Part shown: positions 16,980-26,635 of the stretch, one piece after another | Position numbering within the stretch: position 1 is the first letter of the stretch | Layout: each line of letters opens with the position of its first letter | Origin: Clostridium sp. BSD9I1 | Lineage (GTDB): Bacteria > Bacillota > Clostridia > Clostridiales > Clostridiaceae | Direction: 5' to 3' | DNA length: 64,000 nucleotides | Assembly: GCF_900185645.1 (NCBI RefSeq) | Contig: NZ_FYAM01000004.1 | Location: forward strand, 248,001-312,000 | The notes under the pieces: model-generated | What the model was told of the DNA's origin: nothing | Seen by the model: the letters and a program-made list of their open reading frames with translations, nothing else | Databases searched by the model: none | Program-made: the position numbers and the translations under genes

Positions 16980-18344
16980 ATGTTTGGATTTTTTAAGAAC
17001 AAAGAAGAAAATGAAGTTTTAAATAAGGCAGTGGTACAGGAACCAAACCCAATGTTCTGCTATCAATGTGAACAAACACCACAGACAGGATGTACTAAAT
17101 TTGGTGTATGTGGAAAGAACCCTGATATAGCAAGTTTACAGGATATAATGATATTTGGACTTAAAGGGGTAGCGGCATATGCAACTCATGCAAGAGAATT
17201 AGGATATATTGATCCAGAAGTAGATGCTATAGCACACGAAGCATTATATACAACACTTACAAATTCAAACTTTAGCTTAGAAGAACACATAAATATGACT
17301 TTAAAAGTTGGTACTGCAGCTGTTAAAGTAATGGATTTATTAGACAGAGCTCATACTTCAAAATTAGGAGTTCCAACACCTGTAGTAGTTTCACAGGATA
17401 AAGTTGAAGGACATGCTATATTAGTTACAGGACATAATCTTTATGCTTTAGAAGAATTATTAAAGCAGACAGAGGGAAAAGGAATTAACATATATACTCA
17501 CTCAGAAATGTTACCAGCTCATGGATACCCAGAGCTAAAGAAATATGCTCACTTAAAGGGTAACGTAGGTAAGGCTTGGTATGATCAGAGAAAATTATTT
17601 GAAGAATTCCCAGGAGCAATTCTAGGTACTACAAACTGCTTAATGCCAATAACTACTGGACATTATGCTGATAGAATGTGGACTTATGGAACAGCAGGAT
17701 TGCAAAACATCCAGAAAATAGTAAATAATGACTTTTCTCCAATAATTGAAAAAGCATTATCCTTACCTAAGGCAAACATTCAATCTGATAAAGTGCTTAC
17801 AACTGGATTCCATCACAATACAGTTTTAGATATAGCTCCAGAAATAATAGATGCAGTTAAAGCTGGAAAGATAAAGAGATTCTTCGTTATAGCTGGATGT
17901 GATGCTCCAACTAAGGGAAGAGATTACTATAGAGAAATGGCTAATACATTACCAAAGGATTGCGTAATTCTTACAACTTCCTGTGGTAAGTACAGATTCA
18001 ATGATATAGACTTTGGAACAGTTCCAGGAACAGATATTCCAAGATATATAGATTTAGGACAATGTAACAACTCAGGGTCCGCTGCTAAAATTGCTATAGC
18101 GTTAGCAGGTGCTTTCGAATGTGATATAAATGAATTACCATTAACAATAGTATTATCATGGTTCGAACAAAAGGCTGTTGCAGTACTATTAGGATTATTC
18201 AGCTTAGGAGTTAAGAATATGTACGTAGGACCTTCAGCTCCAAAGTTCATAACTCCAGGAGTATTAAAGGTATTACAAGATGTATTTAACTTACAGTTAA
18301 TAAGCGGAGATGCACAGGCAGATCTTAAGAAAATGTTAGGCTAA
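16980..18344 (+). CDS. hcp: Hybrid-cluster protein (hydroxylamine reductase family), short form
   Basis: 454 aa. N-terminal cluster-binding cysteines C27-x2-C30-x7-C38-x5-C44 (MFCYQCEQTPQTGC) are intact. Hybrid-cluster ligands lie in GTTNCLMP, AGCDAPTKGRDYY, TTSCGKYRF and DLGQCNNSGSA. Hcp enzymes reduce hydroxylamine or NO in vitro and protect anaerobes against nitrosative stress. Classic class I/II proteins are about 540-550 aa; this one lacks roughly 100 residues between the N-terminal domain and GTAAVKVMDLLDRAH, as in class III proteins. It has an extra 24-residue N-terminal lead. RBS AGGAGGAG at about 16963-16970. Stand-alone gene followed by two terminators. Confidence 0.92.
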   Translation: MFGFFKNKEENEVLNKAVVQEPNPMFCYQCEQTPQTGCTKFGVCGKNPDIASLQDIMIFGLKGVAAYATHARELGYIDPEVDAIAHEALYTTLTNSNFSLEEHINMTLKVGTAAVKVMDLLDRAHTSKLGVPTPVVVSQDKVEGHAILVTGHNLYALEELLKQTEGKGINIYTHSEMLPAHGYPELKKYAHLKGNVGKAWYDQRKLFEEFPGAILGTTNCLMPITTGHYADRMWTYGTAGLQNIQKIVNNDFSPIIEKALSLPKANIQSDKVLTTGFHHNTVLDIAPEIIDAVKAGKIKRFFVIAGCDAPTKGRDYYREMANTLPKDCVILTTSCGKYRFNDIDFGTVPGTDIPRYIDLGQCNNSGSAAKIAIALAGAFECDINELPLTIVLSWFEQKAVAVLLGLFSLGVKNMYVGPSAPKFITPGVLKVLQDVFNLQLISGDAQADLKKMLG

Positions 18345-18442
18345 ACCAGAGAGCAATGCACAATTTATTGAAGTATGTAACTTCTATAGATTAGCACAGC
18401 TCAATAATATAATAATCCCATAAACATCCATTAAACCCATAA

Positions 18443-18478
18443 AAGGCGACCTTACCCCAAGGTCGCCTTCTCCCTTTT
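18443..18478 (+). terminator. Strong terminator after hcp
   Basis: AAGGCGACCTT (18443-18453) pairs perfectly with AAGGTCGCCTT (18459-18469), followed by CTCCCTTTT. Confidence 0.9.
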
Positions 18479-18480
18479 AA

Positions 18481-18510
18481 AACATCTCAATTTATTGAGG
18501 TGTTTTTTTA
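18481..18510 (+). terminator. Second terminator-like hairpin
   Basis: ACATCTCAA (18482-18490), loop TTTA, TTGAGGTGT, then a long T run. The same ACATCTCAA stem word appears at 28238 and, slightly changed, at 34214, without T runs. Confidence 0.75.
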
Positions 18511-18556
18511 TATGACTAAAATTACAAAAAATCATTTGTTCGTTATAAAAATACAC

Positions 18557-18585
18557 TTGACTTTTATACAAAAACATTGTAGCAT
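18557..18585 (+). promoter_or_regulatory. Probable SigA promoter of the threonine operon
   Basis: -35 TTGACT (18557-18562), 17-base spacer, -10 TAGCAT (18580-18585) overlapping a CATAATAT. The start would be about 35 bases before thrC. No T-box, leader peptide or terminator lies between this promoter and thrC. Confidence 0.5.
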
Positions 18586-18626
18586 AATATAAAAGAAAAA
18601 ATTACACAATTAATGGGGGGATATTC

Positions 18627-20111
18627 TTGAAAATAGCATATACAAGTACAAGGGGCAGAAAAGAAATAACTTCTTCTGAAGCTATTATAAAAGGAATTGC
18701 AGATGATGGAGGGTTGTATATACCAATAGAATTTCCTACAATTGATATACCTTTTTCAGAGTTAGCTTCTTATGATTATAAACAATTATCAGTATATATA
18801 CTAAAAAAATATTTTACTGATTTTACAGATGAAGAAATAAATGATTGCGTTTATAAAGCTTATGATAATAAATTTACAAATGAATACATAGCTCCTGTGG
18901 CTAAAATAGGCGATGACTTTTTCTTAGAACTATACCATGGACCTACTTTAGCATTCAAGGATATGGCTCTATCTATATTGCCACATTTATTGAAGACTTC
19001 TTCTAGAAAGTTAAATATAAAAGATGAAATAGTAATACTTACAGCAACCTCAGGGGATACTGGAAAGGCTGCATTAGAAGGATTTGCTGATGTAGAAGGT
19101 ACAAAGGTAATAGTGTTTTTTCCAGAAAAGGGGGTAAGTCCCATTCAGAAGAGGCAAATGATTACTCAAGAGGGAATAAACACTTATGTGGTAGGAATTG
19201 ATGGGAATTTTGATGATGCTCAAAAAGCTGTTAAAGAAATTTTTAACGATAAGGATTTTAATAAATTATTAGAACAAAAGGAATGTATGCTTTCATCTGC
19301 TAACTCTATTAACATAGGAAGACTTGTACCACAAATAGTATATTACATATATTCATACTTATGTATGTTAAAGAATAGAGAAATTAAAGATGGAGAAAGC
19401 ATAAATATTGCTGTACCTACAGGAAACTTTGGGAACATTCTAGCTGCATATTATGCTAAAAAAATGGGACTTCCTATAAATAAGTTAATATGTGCATCTA
19501 ATGAGAATAATGTACTTTGTGATTTCTTTAATGAAGGAATATATAACAAAAATAGAGAGTTTAAAGTAACAATTTCTCCTTCCATGGATATATTGGTTTC
19601 TAGTAATTTGGAAAGGCTTTTATATCATATTAGCAATGAAAATAATCACAAAATAGATAGGTTTATGAGAGAACTAAATGATAAAGGCCAATATATTATA
19701 GATGAAAATATGAAAAATGAATTGGATAGTTTTTACTCTAATTTTGCTAGTGATGAAGAAACTTATAAAGCTATAAGAGATATTTTTGAAGATACATCAT
19801 ATTTAGTTGACACACATACGGCCGTAGCTTATAAGGCATATGCAGATTATAAACAAGCTACTGGAGATAATAGAAAAACTATCGTTGTATCCACAGCTAG
19901 TCCGTTCAAATTTCCTAGAGATGTATGTAAGGCATTAAAAATAGATAATGATAAGCTCAGTGATTTTGATTTAGTGCATAAACTTTCTTCTTTTGCGGAA
20001 GTAGAGATTCCAAATGCTATAAATAATATAGAGAGTAAAGATATACTTCATAATAATGTATGTAAAAAGGAAGAAATAAAAGAAGAAATAAAAAAATTTC
20101 TTAAGGTATAG
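18627..20111 (+). CDS. thrC: Threonine synthase
   Basis: 494 aa PLP enzyme converting O-phosphohomoserine to threonine. It starts MKIAYTSTRGRKEITSSEAI, with the PLP-lysine motif GPTLAFKDMAL (about 106-116) and ATSGDTGKAALEGF (about 138-151). This is the long, E. coli/yeast-like thrC class. The start is TTG at 18627 behind GGGGGG; no nearer ATG fits. First gene of thrC-thrB-lysC-hom; thrB follows with a 9-base gap. Confidence 0.95.
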   Translation: MKIAYTSTRGRKEITSSEAIIKGIADDGGLYIPIEFPTIDIPFSELASYDYKQLSVYILKKYFTDFTDEEINDCVYKAYDNKFTNEYIAPVAKIGDDFFLELYHGPTLAFKDMALSILPHLLKTSSRKLNIKDEIVILTATSGDTGKAALEGFADVEGTKVIVFFPEKGVSPIQKRQMITQEGINTYVVGIDGNFDDAQKAVKEIFNDKDFNKLLEQKECMLSSANSINIGRLVPQIVYYIYSYLCMLKNREIKDGESINIAVPTGNFGNILAAYYAKKMGLPINKLICASNENNVLCDFFNEGIYNKNREFKVTISPSMDILVSSNLERLLYHISNENNHKIDRFMRELNDKGQYIIDENMKNELDSFYSNFASDEETYKAIRDIFEDTSYLVDTHTAVAYKAYADYKQATGDNRKTIVVSTASPFKFPRDVCKALKIDNDKLSDFDLVHKLSSFAEVEIPNAINNIESKDILHNNVCKKEEIKEEIKKFLKV

Positions 20112-20120
20112 GTGATAAGT

Positions 20121-21008
20121 ATGATAGAAGTAGTAGTACCAGCTACAAGTGCTAATTTTGGACCTGGCTTTGATACTTTAGGTGTAGCGTTGAATTTATA
20201 TAACAAATTTTATATAGAAGAAATAGAAAAGGGATTAACCATAGAAGGCTGTGAAGAACAGTATAGAGATGAAAATAATTTAGTATATACGTCTATGAAA
20301 AGGTGCTTTGAAAAAATAGGATATGAGGAAAAGGGAATAAAAATATCAATAAAGTCAGATATACCTCCATCAAGAGGATTAGGTAGCAGTGCATCTTGTA
20401 TAGTTGCAGGGGTACTAGGAGCTAATAGTATTGCAGGAAATAAATTAGATACAGAGGATATATTAACATTAGCTACAGAAATAGAAGGTCACCCTGATAA
20501 CATAGTGCCTGCACTTCTAGGAGGCATGACTACAGCAATTTATGAAAATCATAGTGTGTATTTCGATAAAATAAACATAAAAGAAGGAGTTAAGTTTTGT
20601 TCATTAATTCCTGATTTTAGATTATCTACAGAAAAAAGTAGAGCTGTTCTTCCAAAGGAGGTATCCTATAAAGATGCCATATTTAATGTAGGAAGAGTAT
20701 CTCTTATGATAACATCACTTATAAATGGGAATTTTGATATGTTAAAAGTAGCATGTCAGGACAAGCTTCATCAGCCTTATAGAGGTAAATTAATTGAATC
20801 TTATGAGGAAGTTGTAAATACAAGTAAAGAACTAGGGGCGCTAGGGGTATTTTTAAGTGGAGCAGGTCCTACAATAATGACATTATTAGAAGAAAAAAAC
20901 ATGGAGTTTTATAATAATATAAAAAGTGCGTTAAAAAGTTTAAATGGAGAATGGATTATAAAGGAGCTTTATTTAGATTTAAAAGGGGCTACGGTAAGGG
21001 AATATTAA
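20121..21008 (+). CDS. thrB: Homoserine kinase
   Basis: 295 aa GHMP kinase that phosphorylates homoserine. It opens MIEVVVPATSANFGPGFDTLGVAL and has the ATP loop PPSRGLGSSASCIVAGVLGA (about 85-104) and the C-terminal LGVFLSGAGPTIMTLL. I choose ATG 20121, which has AGGTG 6 bases upstream and aligns with the family start; the GTG at 20112 is within that site. Second gene of the threonine operon. Confidence 0.95.
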   Translation: MIEVVVPATSANFGPGFDTLGVALNLYNKFYIEEIEKGLTIEGCEEQYRDENNLVYTSMKRCFEKIGYEEKGIKISIKSDIPPSRGLGSSASCIVAGVLGANSIAGNKLDTEDILTLATEIEGHPDNIVPALLGGMTTAIYENHSVYFDKINIKEGVKFCSLIPDFRLSTEKSRAVLPKEVSYKDAIFNVGRVSLMITSLINGNFDMLKVACQDKLHQPYRGKLIESYEEVVNTSKELGALGVFLSGAGPTIMTLLEEKNMEFYNNIKSALKSLNGEWIIKELYLDLKGATVREY

Positions 21009-21033
21009 ATTTTAAAAAAGTGGGGTAATAACA

Positions 21034-22353
21034 ATGGATAATGTAATAGTTGCTAAATTTGGGGGAAGCTCTCTTGCAGACAGTGCCCAATTTAATAAGG
21101 TTAAATCTATAGCACTAGCTAATAAAAATAGAAGATATATAGTTCCATCAGCACCAGGGAAAAGATATAAAGAAGATCATAAAATTACAGATTTACTTTA
21201 TTTATGTCATGCTCATGTTGAACAGAACATTCCATTTGGGGATGTATTTAACGTAATTGAAAATAGATTTTTAGAACTAGTACAAGAACTAGATGTAACC
21301 ATCGATATTAAAAAATACTTGAAAGAGATAAAAGCTAATATAGCACAAGGAGCCTCTGCGGATTATACAGCAAGTAGAGGGGAGTATTTAAATGGACTTA
21401 TATTAGCTGATTTTCTTAAATATGAGTTCGTTGATCCAGTAGAGATGGTTTTCTTTAATGGAAAGGGAGTTTTTGATGAAGAAAGAACTCAAAGAGCTGT
21501 AAGTGAAAGATTACTAAAGATAGATAAGGCAGTAATACCTGGATTTTATGGCGCTATGCCAAATGGAGAGGTAAGAACCTTTTCAAGAGGTGGTTCAGAC
21601 GTAACTGGGTCCATTATTGCAAGGGGAGTAAATGCAAATTTATATGAAAACTGGACAGATGTATCTGGATTTTTAATGGCAGACCCTAGAATAGTAGAAA
21701 ACCCTAAGAATATTAAAAATATTACCTATAGAGAACTAAGAGAACTGTCTTACATGGGAGCTACAGTATTACATGAAGAAGCAATCTTTCCTGTAAGAAA
21801 GGCAAATATACCCATAAATATTAAAAATACAAATAGTCCTGATGATGAAGGAACTTATATAATAAATGATTTATTACCAGCAAGCTACGCAGGAAGTATT
21901 ACAGGAGTAGCAGGAAAAAAGGATTTTACCATTATAACTATTGAAAAAAGTATGATGAATATAGAACAGGGCTATTGTAGAAGAATTCTTTCAGTATTAG
22001 AAGATAATAGTGTATCCTTTGAACATATCCCTTCAGGGGTAGATACAGTATCCCTTGTTATAGCACAATCACAGCTTGATGGTAAATTAGAAAGAATAAT
22101 AAAGGAAATAGAAATTAAATGTAAACCTGATTCTATAGATGTACATCCTGATATAGCATTAGTAGCTGTAGTTGGCATAGGTATGTTAAGGACAATAGGA
22201 ATATCAGCTAAAATTTTTGAAGCTTTAGCCAAGGAGGACATAAATGTAACCATGATAAGTCAGGGTTCTAGCGAGATAAATATAATCGTGGGAGTTGAAA
22301 ATAGTAACTTTGAAAATGCAGTAAGAGCAATATATAACGCATTTTCGAAATAA
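21034..22353 (+). CDS. lysC: Aspartate kinase, monofunctional
   Basis: 439 aa. Kinase domain begins VIVAKFGGSSLADSAQF, with SRGEYLNGLILADFL and the substrate/ATP motif FSRGGSDVTGSIIARG. Two ACT domains at the C-terminus (TIITIEKSMMN and VGIGMLRTIGISAKIFEALA) imply feedback control by lysine or threonine. It makes aspartyl phosphate for the threonine, lysine and methionine branches. Sits between thrB and hom, which suggests a threonine-pathway isozyme. RBS GTGGGG 10-15 bases before ATG. Confidence 0.93.
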   Translation: MDNVIVAKFGGSSLADSAQFNKVKSIALANKNRRYIVPSAPGKRYKEDHKITDLLYLCHAHVEQNIPFGDVFNVIENRFLELVQELDVTIDIKKYLKEIKANIAQGASADYTASRGEYLNGLILADFLKYEFVDPVEMVFFNGKGVFDEERTQRAVSERLLKIDKAVIPGFYGAMPNGEVRTFSRGGSDVTGSIIARGVNANLYENWTDVSGFLMADPRIVENPKNIKNITYRELRELSYMGATVLHEEAIFPVRKANIPINIKNTNSPDDEGTYIINDLLPASYAGSITGVAGKKDFTIITIEKSMMNIEQGYCRRILSVLEDNSVSFEHIPSGVDTVSLVIAQSQLDGKLERIIKEIEIKCKPDSIDVHPDIALVAVVGIGMLRTIGISAKIFEALAKEDINVTMISQGSSEINIIVGVENSNFENAVRAIYNAFSK

Positions 22354-22386
22354 GCCTTTATAAATTATGAATTGGGGGAAGTATGT

Positions 22387-23679
22387 ATGCAAAAAGTAAA
22401 AATAGCTTTATTAGGCCTTGGGAATGTGGGTAAAGGCGTTTGGAAAATATTAAACATGAACAAAGATGAAATTTTAAAGAGATCGGGATACGATATTGAA
22501 ATTAGCAAAATCCTTGTGAGAGATATTAATAAGGAACGAAACCTGGAAGTACCAAAGGAGTTATTTACTACAAATTTTGAAGAGATTATTGAAGACGACA
22601 GCATTGAAATCCTTGTGGAAGTCATGGGAGGGGTAGAACCTGCCATTGACTATATGATACAAGGGATGAGAAGAAAGAAGCATATAGTTACAGCAAATAA
22701 AATGGCTATAGCTACAAATGCAGAAATTCTTTTTAAAACTTCTAGAGAAGAAGGAGTAATGTTCCACTATGAAGGCAGTGTCGGAGGTGGAATACCTATA
22801 ATTCATGGCTTAAATGATAATCTTGTAGCAAATAAGATAGAGGAAGTAATAGGAATAATAAATGGTACTACAAATTATATTTTAACTAAAATGACACATG
22901 AGAAAATAAGCTTTGGTGAAGCCTTATCAGAAGCTCAAAGTAAGGGGTATGCTGAAGCAGATCCTACTTCAGATGTAGAAGCATTTGACGCAGTTTATAA
23001 ATTATGCATTTTATCATCTTTAGCTTTTGATACAATTGTAGATGTAAATTCAATTTATAGAGAAGGAATAACTAATATAAAGCCTATTGATATAGAATAC
23101 GCAAGAGAATTTGGTTATGTAATAAAGCTATTAGGTATAATTAAGGAAGTAAATGGTGAGTTAGAATTAAGAGTACACCCAACTATGATACCTGCTGAAC
23201 ATCCATTAGCCAATGTGAATGACTCCTTTAATGCTATTTTTCTAAAAGGTAATGCAGTAGGGGATTTAATGCTATATGGTAGAGGTGCTGGAGAACTTCC
23301 TACAGGCAGTGCTGTAGTAGGAGATATAGTTTCTATATTAAGAAATAAGGATAAGTTTGCTTATCATCCATACTCAGAAAGTAATCAATATAGAGAAGTA
23401 AGGGATATGCAAAAGGTTCAATGTGAATATTATATTAGAATAACAGTAAAGGATAAGCCTGGTGTTCTAGGAGAAATATCATCTATATTTGGTGAAAACA
23501 ATGTAAGTATTCTTTCTGTAATTCAAAAGGGCAAAAGAGAGGAAGAGGTGTCTTTGGTATTTATAACTCACAGCACAGTAGAGGAAAGTATTAATAATTC
23601 CATTAATATGATAAATGCCTTAGAGGACTCTGAGAAAATTGAAAATATAATAAGAATAGAAAATCTAGCAACCGCTTAA
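22387..23679 (+). CDS. hom: Homoserine dehydrogenase
   Basis: 430 aa. NAD(P)-binding N-terminus KIALLGLGNVGKGVWKIL, catalytic region GGVEPAIDYM, EGSVGGGIPIIHGL, GIINGTTNYILTKM, AQSKGYAEADPTSDVEAFDA, and a C-terminal ACT domain (RITVKDKPGVLGEISSIF) that likely binds threonine. The ATG at 22387 is preferred over the upstream in-frame TTG at 22372, which overlaps the GGGGGAAG ribosome site. Last gene of the operon, before a bidirectional terminator. Confidence 0.95.
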   Translation: MQKVKIALLGLGNVGKGVWKILNMNKDEILKRSGYDIEISKILVRDINKERNLEVPKELFTTNFEEIIEDDSIEILVEVMGGVEPAIDYMIQGMRRKKHIVTANKMAIATNAEILFKTSREEGVMFHYEGSVGGGIPIIHGLNDNLVANKIEEVIGIINGTTNYILTKMTHEKISFGEALSEAQSKGYAEADPTSDVEAFDAVYKLCILSSLAFDTIVDVNSIYREGITNIKPIDIEYAREFGYVIKLLGIIKEVNGELELRVHPTMIPAEHPLANVNDSFNAIFLKGNAVGDLMLYGRGAGELPTGSAVVGDIVSILRNKDKFAYHPYSESNQYREVRDMQKVQCEYYIRITVKDKPGVLGEISSIFGENNVSILSVIQKGKREEEVSLVFITHSTVEESINNSINMINALEDSEKIENIIRIENLATA

Positions 23680-23687
23680 GAAAGAAA

Positions 23688-23734
23688 GGACTGTTCCATG
23701 GTACATGTTCATGTACTATGAGACAGTCTCTTTT
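23688..23734. terminator. Bidirectional terminator between hom and hydF
   Basis: A long hairpin: GGACTGT on the left pairs with ACAGTCT on the right, and the inner part GTACATG/CATGTAC is perfect. TCTTTTT follows on + and a T-rich CTTTCTTTCTT follows on the minus strand, so it can serve both converging operons. Confidence 0.85.
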
Positions 23735-24921
23735 TAAAACATCTTTGTAACCTTATCAAGTATTCCGTTAAGCTTTGCAATACATACTCCAAAGTTTGTT
23801 ATAGGTACATTTTGTTCTTTGCATCGTGAAAGCCTAGATAAAAGCTGTTTTCTTGTAAACATACAGCTTCCACAGTGAACTACAAGTTTGTATTCTGTTA
23901 AATCATGAGGAAAGTCATTGCCAGACTTCACATCTATTTGAAGTTTTCCCCCTACCTTTTGTTCTATCCAGCTAGGCAGCTTTTCTCTTGCTATATCTCC
24001 CTTAAGAGCATGATGAGTGCAGCCTTCTGCAATGAGTACTTTATCTCCAGGCTTCAAGTCTTCTATTGCATTTGCACCATCTTTAAACATATTTATGTCC
24101 CCTTTATACCTTGCCATAAGTATGGAAAAGGATGTTAAAGGAATAGATGGGTCAAGTATTGAATTAACTTCCTTAAATACTTGAGAGTCTGTAATAACTA
24201 AATCAGGCATTTTATTTAAAGACTTTAAAATGTCTTCAAGTTCTGTAGTTTTTACGGTAAGAGCCATAGCATCATGATCTAAAATATCTCTTATTACTTG
24301 AACTTGAGGTAGAATAAGCCTTCCTTTGGGAGCTTGAATATCTTGAGGGGCAACTACAATTACCATATCTTTAGGGTTTAGTATATCGCCCACAATACTT
24401 TCTCTTTCAAAGTCTAAAGGAGCATTTTCAATTATTGCTTCTTTGAGCCCAGATATGTTTATTTTATTTTCAGCACTAATACTTACAAAGGGTATATTAA
24501 AATCTTTTTTCAAGTTATCTTCATTTAACTTGTATGAATCTATCTTATTTATAACTCCAATAACAGGTACTTTCTTATTATGGAGTTCATTAAGCCAAGT
24601 ACTTTCCATAGAAAAGTCTTTAGAGTTTCCTGTAAATAAAAGAAGCGCAATATCTGTCTTATCCATCACATCTAAGGTTTTTTCTATTCTAAGATCTCCA
24701 AGAGCTCCTTCATCATCAAGTCCTGCAGTGTCTATTATCATAACAGGGCCTATAGGTAAAAGCTCCATTGCCTTAAATACAGGATCTGTAGTGGTTCCAG
24801 CTATATCCGAAACCACAGATAAATTTTGAGAAGTTAAGGCGTTTACAAGGCTTGATTTTCCAGCATTTCTTCTACCAAAAACTCCTATATGAAGTCTATT
24901 TGCTTTAGGTGTATCTAGCAT
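23734..24921 (-). CDS. hydF: [FeFe]-hydrogenase maturation GTPase HydF
   Basis: 395 aa. G domain like MnmE/Era: GRRNAGKSS (about 16-24), SDIAGTTTDPV, IDTAGLDDEG and INKID. The C-terminal iron-sulfur scaffold has ECTHHALK, then VVHCGSCMFTRKQL, the C-x-H...H-C-x2-C signature of HydF. It carries the [2Fe] subcluster made by HydE and HydG and hands it to apo-hydrogenase. It follows hydG with a 36-base gap; RBS AAGGAGAA in the complement near 24930. HydE is not in the window. Confidence 0.96.
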   Translation of the reverse strand: MLDTPKANRLHIGVFGRRNAGKSSLVNALTSQNLSVVSDIAGTTTDPVFKAMELLPIGPVMIIDTAGLDDEGALGDLRIEKTLDVMDKTDIALLLFTGNSKDFSMESTWLNELHNKKVPVIGVINKIDSYKLNEDNLKKDFNIPFVSISAENKINISGLKEAIIENAPLDFERESIVGDILNPKDMVIVVAPQDIQAPKGRLILPQVQVIRDILDHDAMALTVKTTELEDILKSLNKMPDLVITDSQVFKEVNSILDPSIPLTSFSILMARYKGDINMFKDGANAIEDLKPGDKVLIAEGCTHHALKGDIAREKLPSWIEQKVGGKLQIDVKSGNDFPHDLTEYKLVVHCGSCMFTRKQLLSRLSRCKEQNVPITNFGVCIAKLNGILDKVTKMF

Positions 24922-24957
24922 TGTTAATTCTCCTTTGTGATAAAATCATTTTAAGGA

Positions 24958-26367
24958 CTAAAATCTTAAATCTCTTTCACCATTTTCAACTCGTTTAAGT
25001 CTACTAATTGTCTCTTCTTTAGCCTTCTCATTTGATATTTTTGTAAGTTCTTCTGCTATAACTTTGTTTCCAAGGATTTTTGATTCTTCGTCGCCATAAT
25101 CAAGTAAAAATTCTTTTAATGTAAGTAATGCGTTTGGTTGACAAACGTTACATATTTGACCTGTCTTTGCAAGTCTCATAAATCTATCGCCAGTTCTTCC
25201 TTCTCTATAGCAAGCAGTACAGTAACTTGGAATATATCCATCTTTGCATAAGTCTTTTATAATTTGAAGTGGACTTCTATGGTCTCCTACAACAAATTGA
25301 GGTTTTTGATGTTCTATTTTTTGAGAATCTGTATAGCCACCAACTCCAGTACAGGAGCCAGAGCTTACTTGAGATATTCCAAGATTTATAACTTCATTTC
25401 TGAAATCAGTATCTTCTCTTGTTGAAAGTATCATTCCAGTGTATGGGACTGCAAGTCTTACAACAGCTACAATTCTTTTAAATTCCTCATCAGAAACTAA
25501 GTATGGGTAATCTTTCAAGGATACTCCTTCAGCAGGTCTAATTCTTGGGAAAGATATTGTGTGAGGTCCAACCCCTGTAGCTTTTTCTAAGTGATCAGCA
25601 TGCATTAGCATAGCTATGGTTTCATATTTGTAATCATAAAGTCCGTAGAGTACTCCAATTCCTACATCATCGATTCCTGCCATTCTTGCTCTGTGATGAG
25701 CTGTAGTATGATAGTCATAATTATGCTTTGGTCCATTTGGATGTATTTTTTCGTAAGTATCTTTATGATAAGTTTCTTGGAATAAAATATAAGTACCAAT
25801 ATCTGCGTCCTTTAATCTTTTATAATCTTCCACTGTAGTTGCAGCTATGTTTACATTTATACGTCTTATACTTCCGTTCTCAAACTTTAATGAGTATATG
25901 GTTTTTATGCAGTCAATTATATAATCTAATGAGCAATTTATAGGGTCTTCTCCGGCTTCTAAGGCAAGTCTTTTATGTCCCATGGATTCAAGGATTTTAA
26001 CTTCTTCAGCTATTTCTTCCATGCTAAGTTTTCTTCTTGTTAAGGAAGAGTTAGAACACTTATATCCACAATATGTGCATCCATTTACGCAGTAATCACT
26101 TACATATAATGGAGCAAACATAACAATTCTTCTTCCATATATCTTTTCTTTAATGTCCTTAGCAACTGTATATATTTCTTCTAGTATATCCTCATCATTT
26201 ACACTTAACAAAACCCCAGCTTCTTTAGGTGTAAGTCCTTTGTATAATTTAGCTTTTTCTAAAAGTGATTTCACGTATTCTTTATCTTTGGAAAGTTTTT
26301 TGCCTTGATCTATTGTTTGTAGTATCTCTGAATCAATTATGAATTCCTCTGATTTATACTCTCTCAT
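24958..26367 (-). CDS. hydG: [FeFe]-hydrogenase maturation radical SAM tyrosine lyase HydG
   Basis: 469 aa. Radical SAM cluster motif C93-x3-C97-x2-C100 (CVNGCTYC), and the HydG-specific C-terminal second cluster site CTACYREGRTG with QICNVCQ. HydG cleaves tyrosine to p-cresol plus CO and cyanide ligands bound to iron. RBS AAGGAG just upstream of ATG 26367. First gene of hydG-hydF, preceded by a terminator hairpin and structured leader, which points to attenuation. Confidence 0.97.
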   Translation of the reverse strand: MREYKSEEFIIDSEILQTIDQGKKLSKDKEYVKSLLEKAKLYKGLTPKEAGVLLSVNDEDILEEIYTVAKDIKEKIYGRRIVMFAPLYVSDYCVNGCTYCGYKCSNSSLTRRKLSMEEIAEEVKILESMGHKRLALEAGEDPINCSLDYIIDCIKTIYSLKFENGSIRRINVNIAATTVEDYKRLKDADIGTYILFQETYHKDTYEKIHPNGPKHNYDYHTTAHHRARMAGIDDVGIGVLYGLYDYKYETIAMLMHADHLEKATGVGPHTISFPRIRPAEGVSLKDYPYLVSDEEFKRIVAVVRLAVPYTGMILSTREDTDFRNEVINLGISQVSSGSCTGVGGYTDSQKIEHQKPQFVVGDHRSPLQIIKDLCKDGYIPSYCTACYREGRTGDRFMRLAKTGQICNVCQPNALLTLKEFLLDYGDEESKILGNKVIAEELTKISNEKAKEETISRLKRVENGERDLRF

Positions 26368-26400
26368 TATTAATACACTCCTTTATATGAAATACTCGAG

Positions 26401-26535
26401 ATAAAAATAAAAGCTCTTCTACCCCAAAAGGGTAGAAGAGCAGAATTTTGTCTTACCAAAATTAAGCTATAGCACTTCGTGTCCTTTTGCTTAGAATAAT
26501 CCTTGCAATTAGAATGATGCATGCCTTCATGCATC
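26401..26535 (-). promoter_or_regulatory. Structured leader with terminator upstream of hydG (unidentified attenuator or riboswitch)
   Basis: Read on the minus strand, a hairpin GATGCATG-AAGG-CATGCATC (26535-26516) comes first. Then comes a domain closed by TAAGC/GCTTA (26493-26489 with 26467-26463) enclosing GGACACGAAGTGCT. Last is a strong terminator (12-bp stem, 26441-26413) with a U-rich tail, 34 bases before the hydG start. A TATAAT box lies upstream near 26590. It does not match S-box, TPP, cobalamin, T-box, c-di-GMP or FMN consensus elements that I know. It could instead be only a late terminator for the rhodanese gene 195 bases upstream. Confidence 0.5.
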
Positions 26536-26635
26536 CCTTTATTAAGAGTTTTAAATCCAAATAAGGGGATATTTATTAGTCACTATTATAATATTAATTA
26601 TAGTTTTAAATATGATAAATAACAACTGTTATTTA

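Noticed and set aside
18510-18626. T-box or leader-peptide control of thrC
   Set aside because: No GGGTGGNACC-type T-box sequence, no run of Thr/Ile codons and no terminator between promoter and gene.
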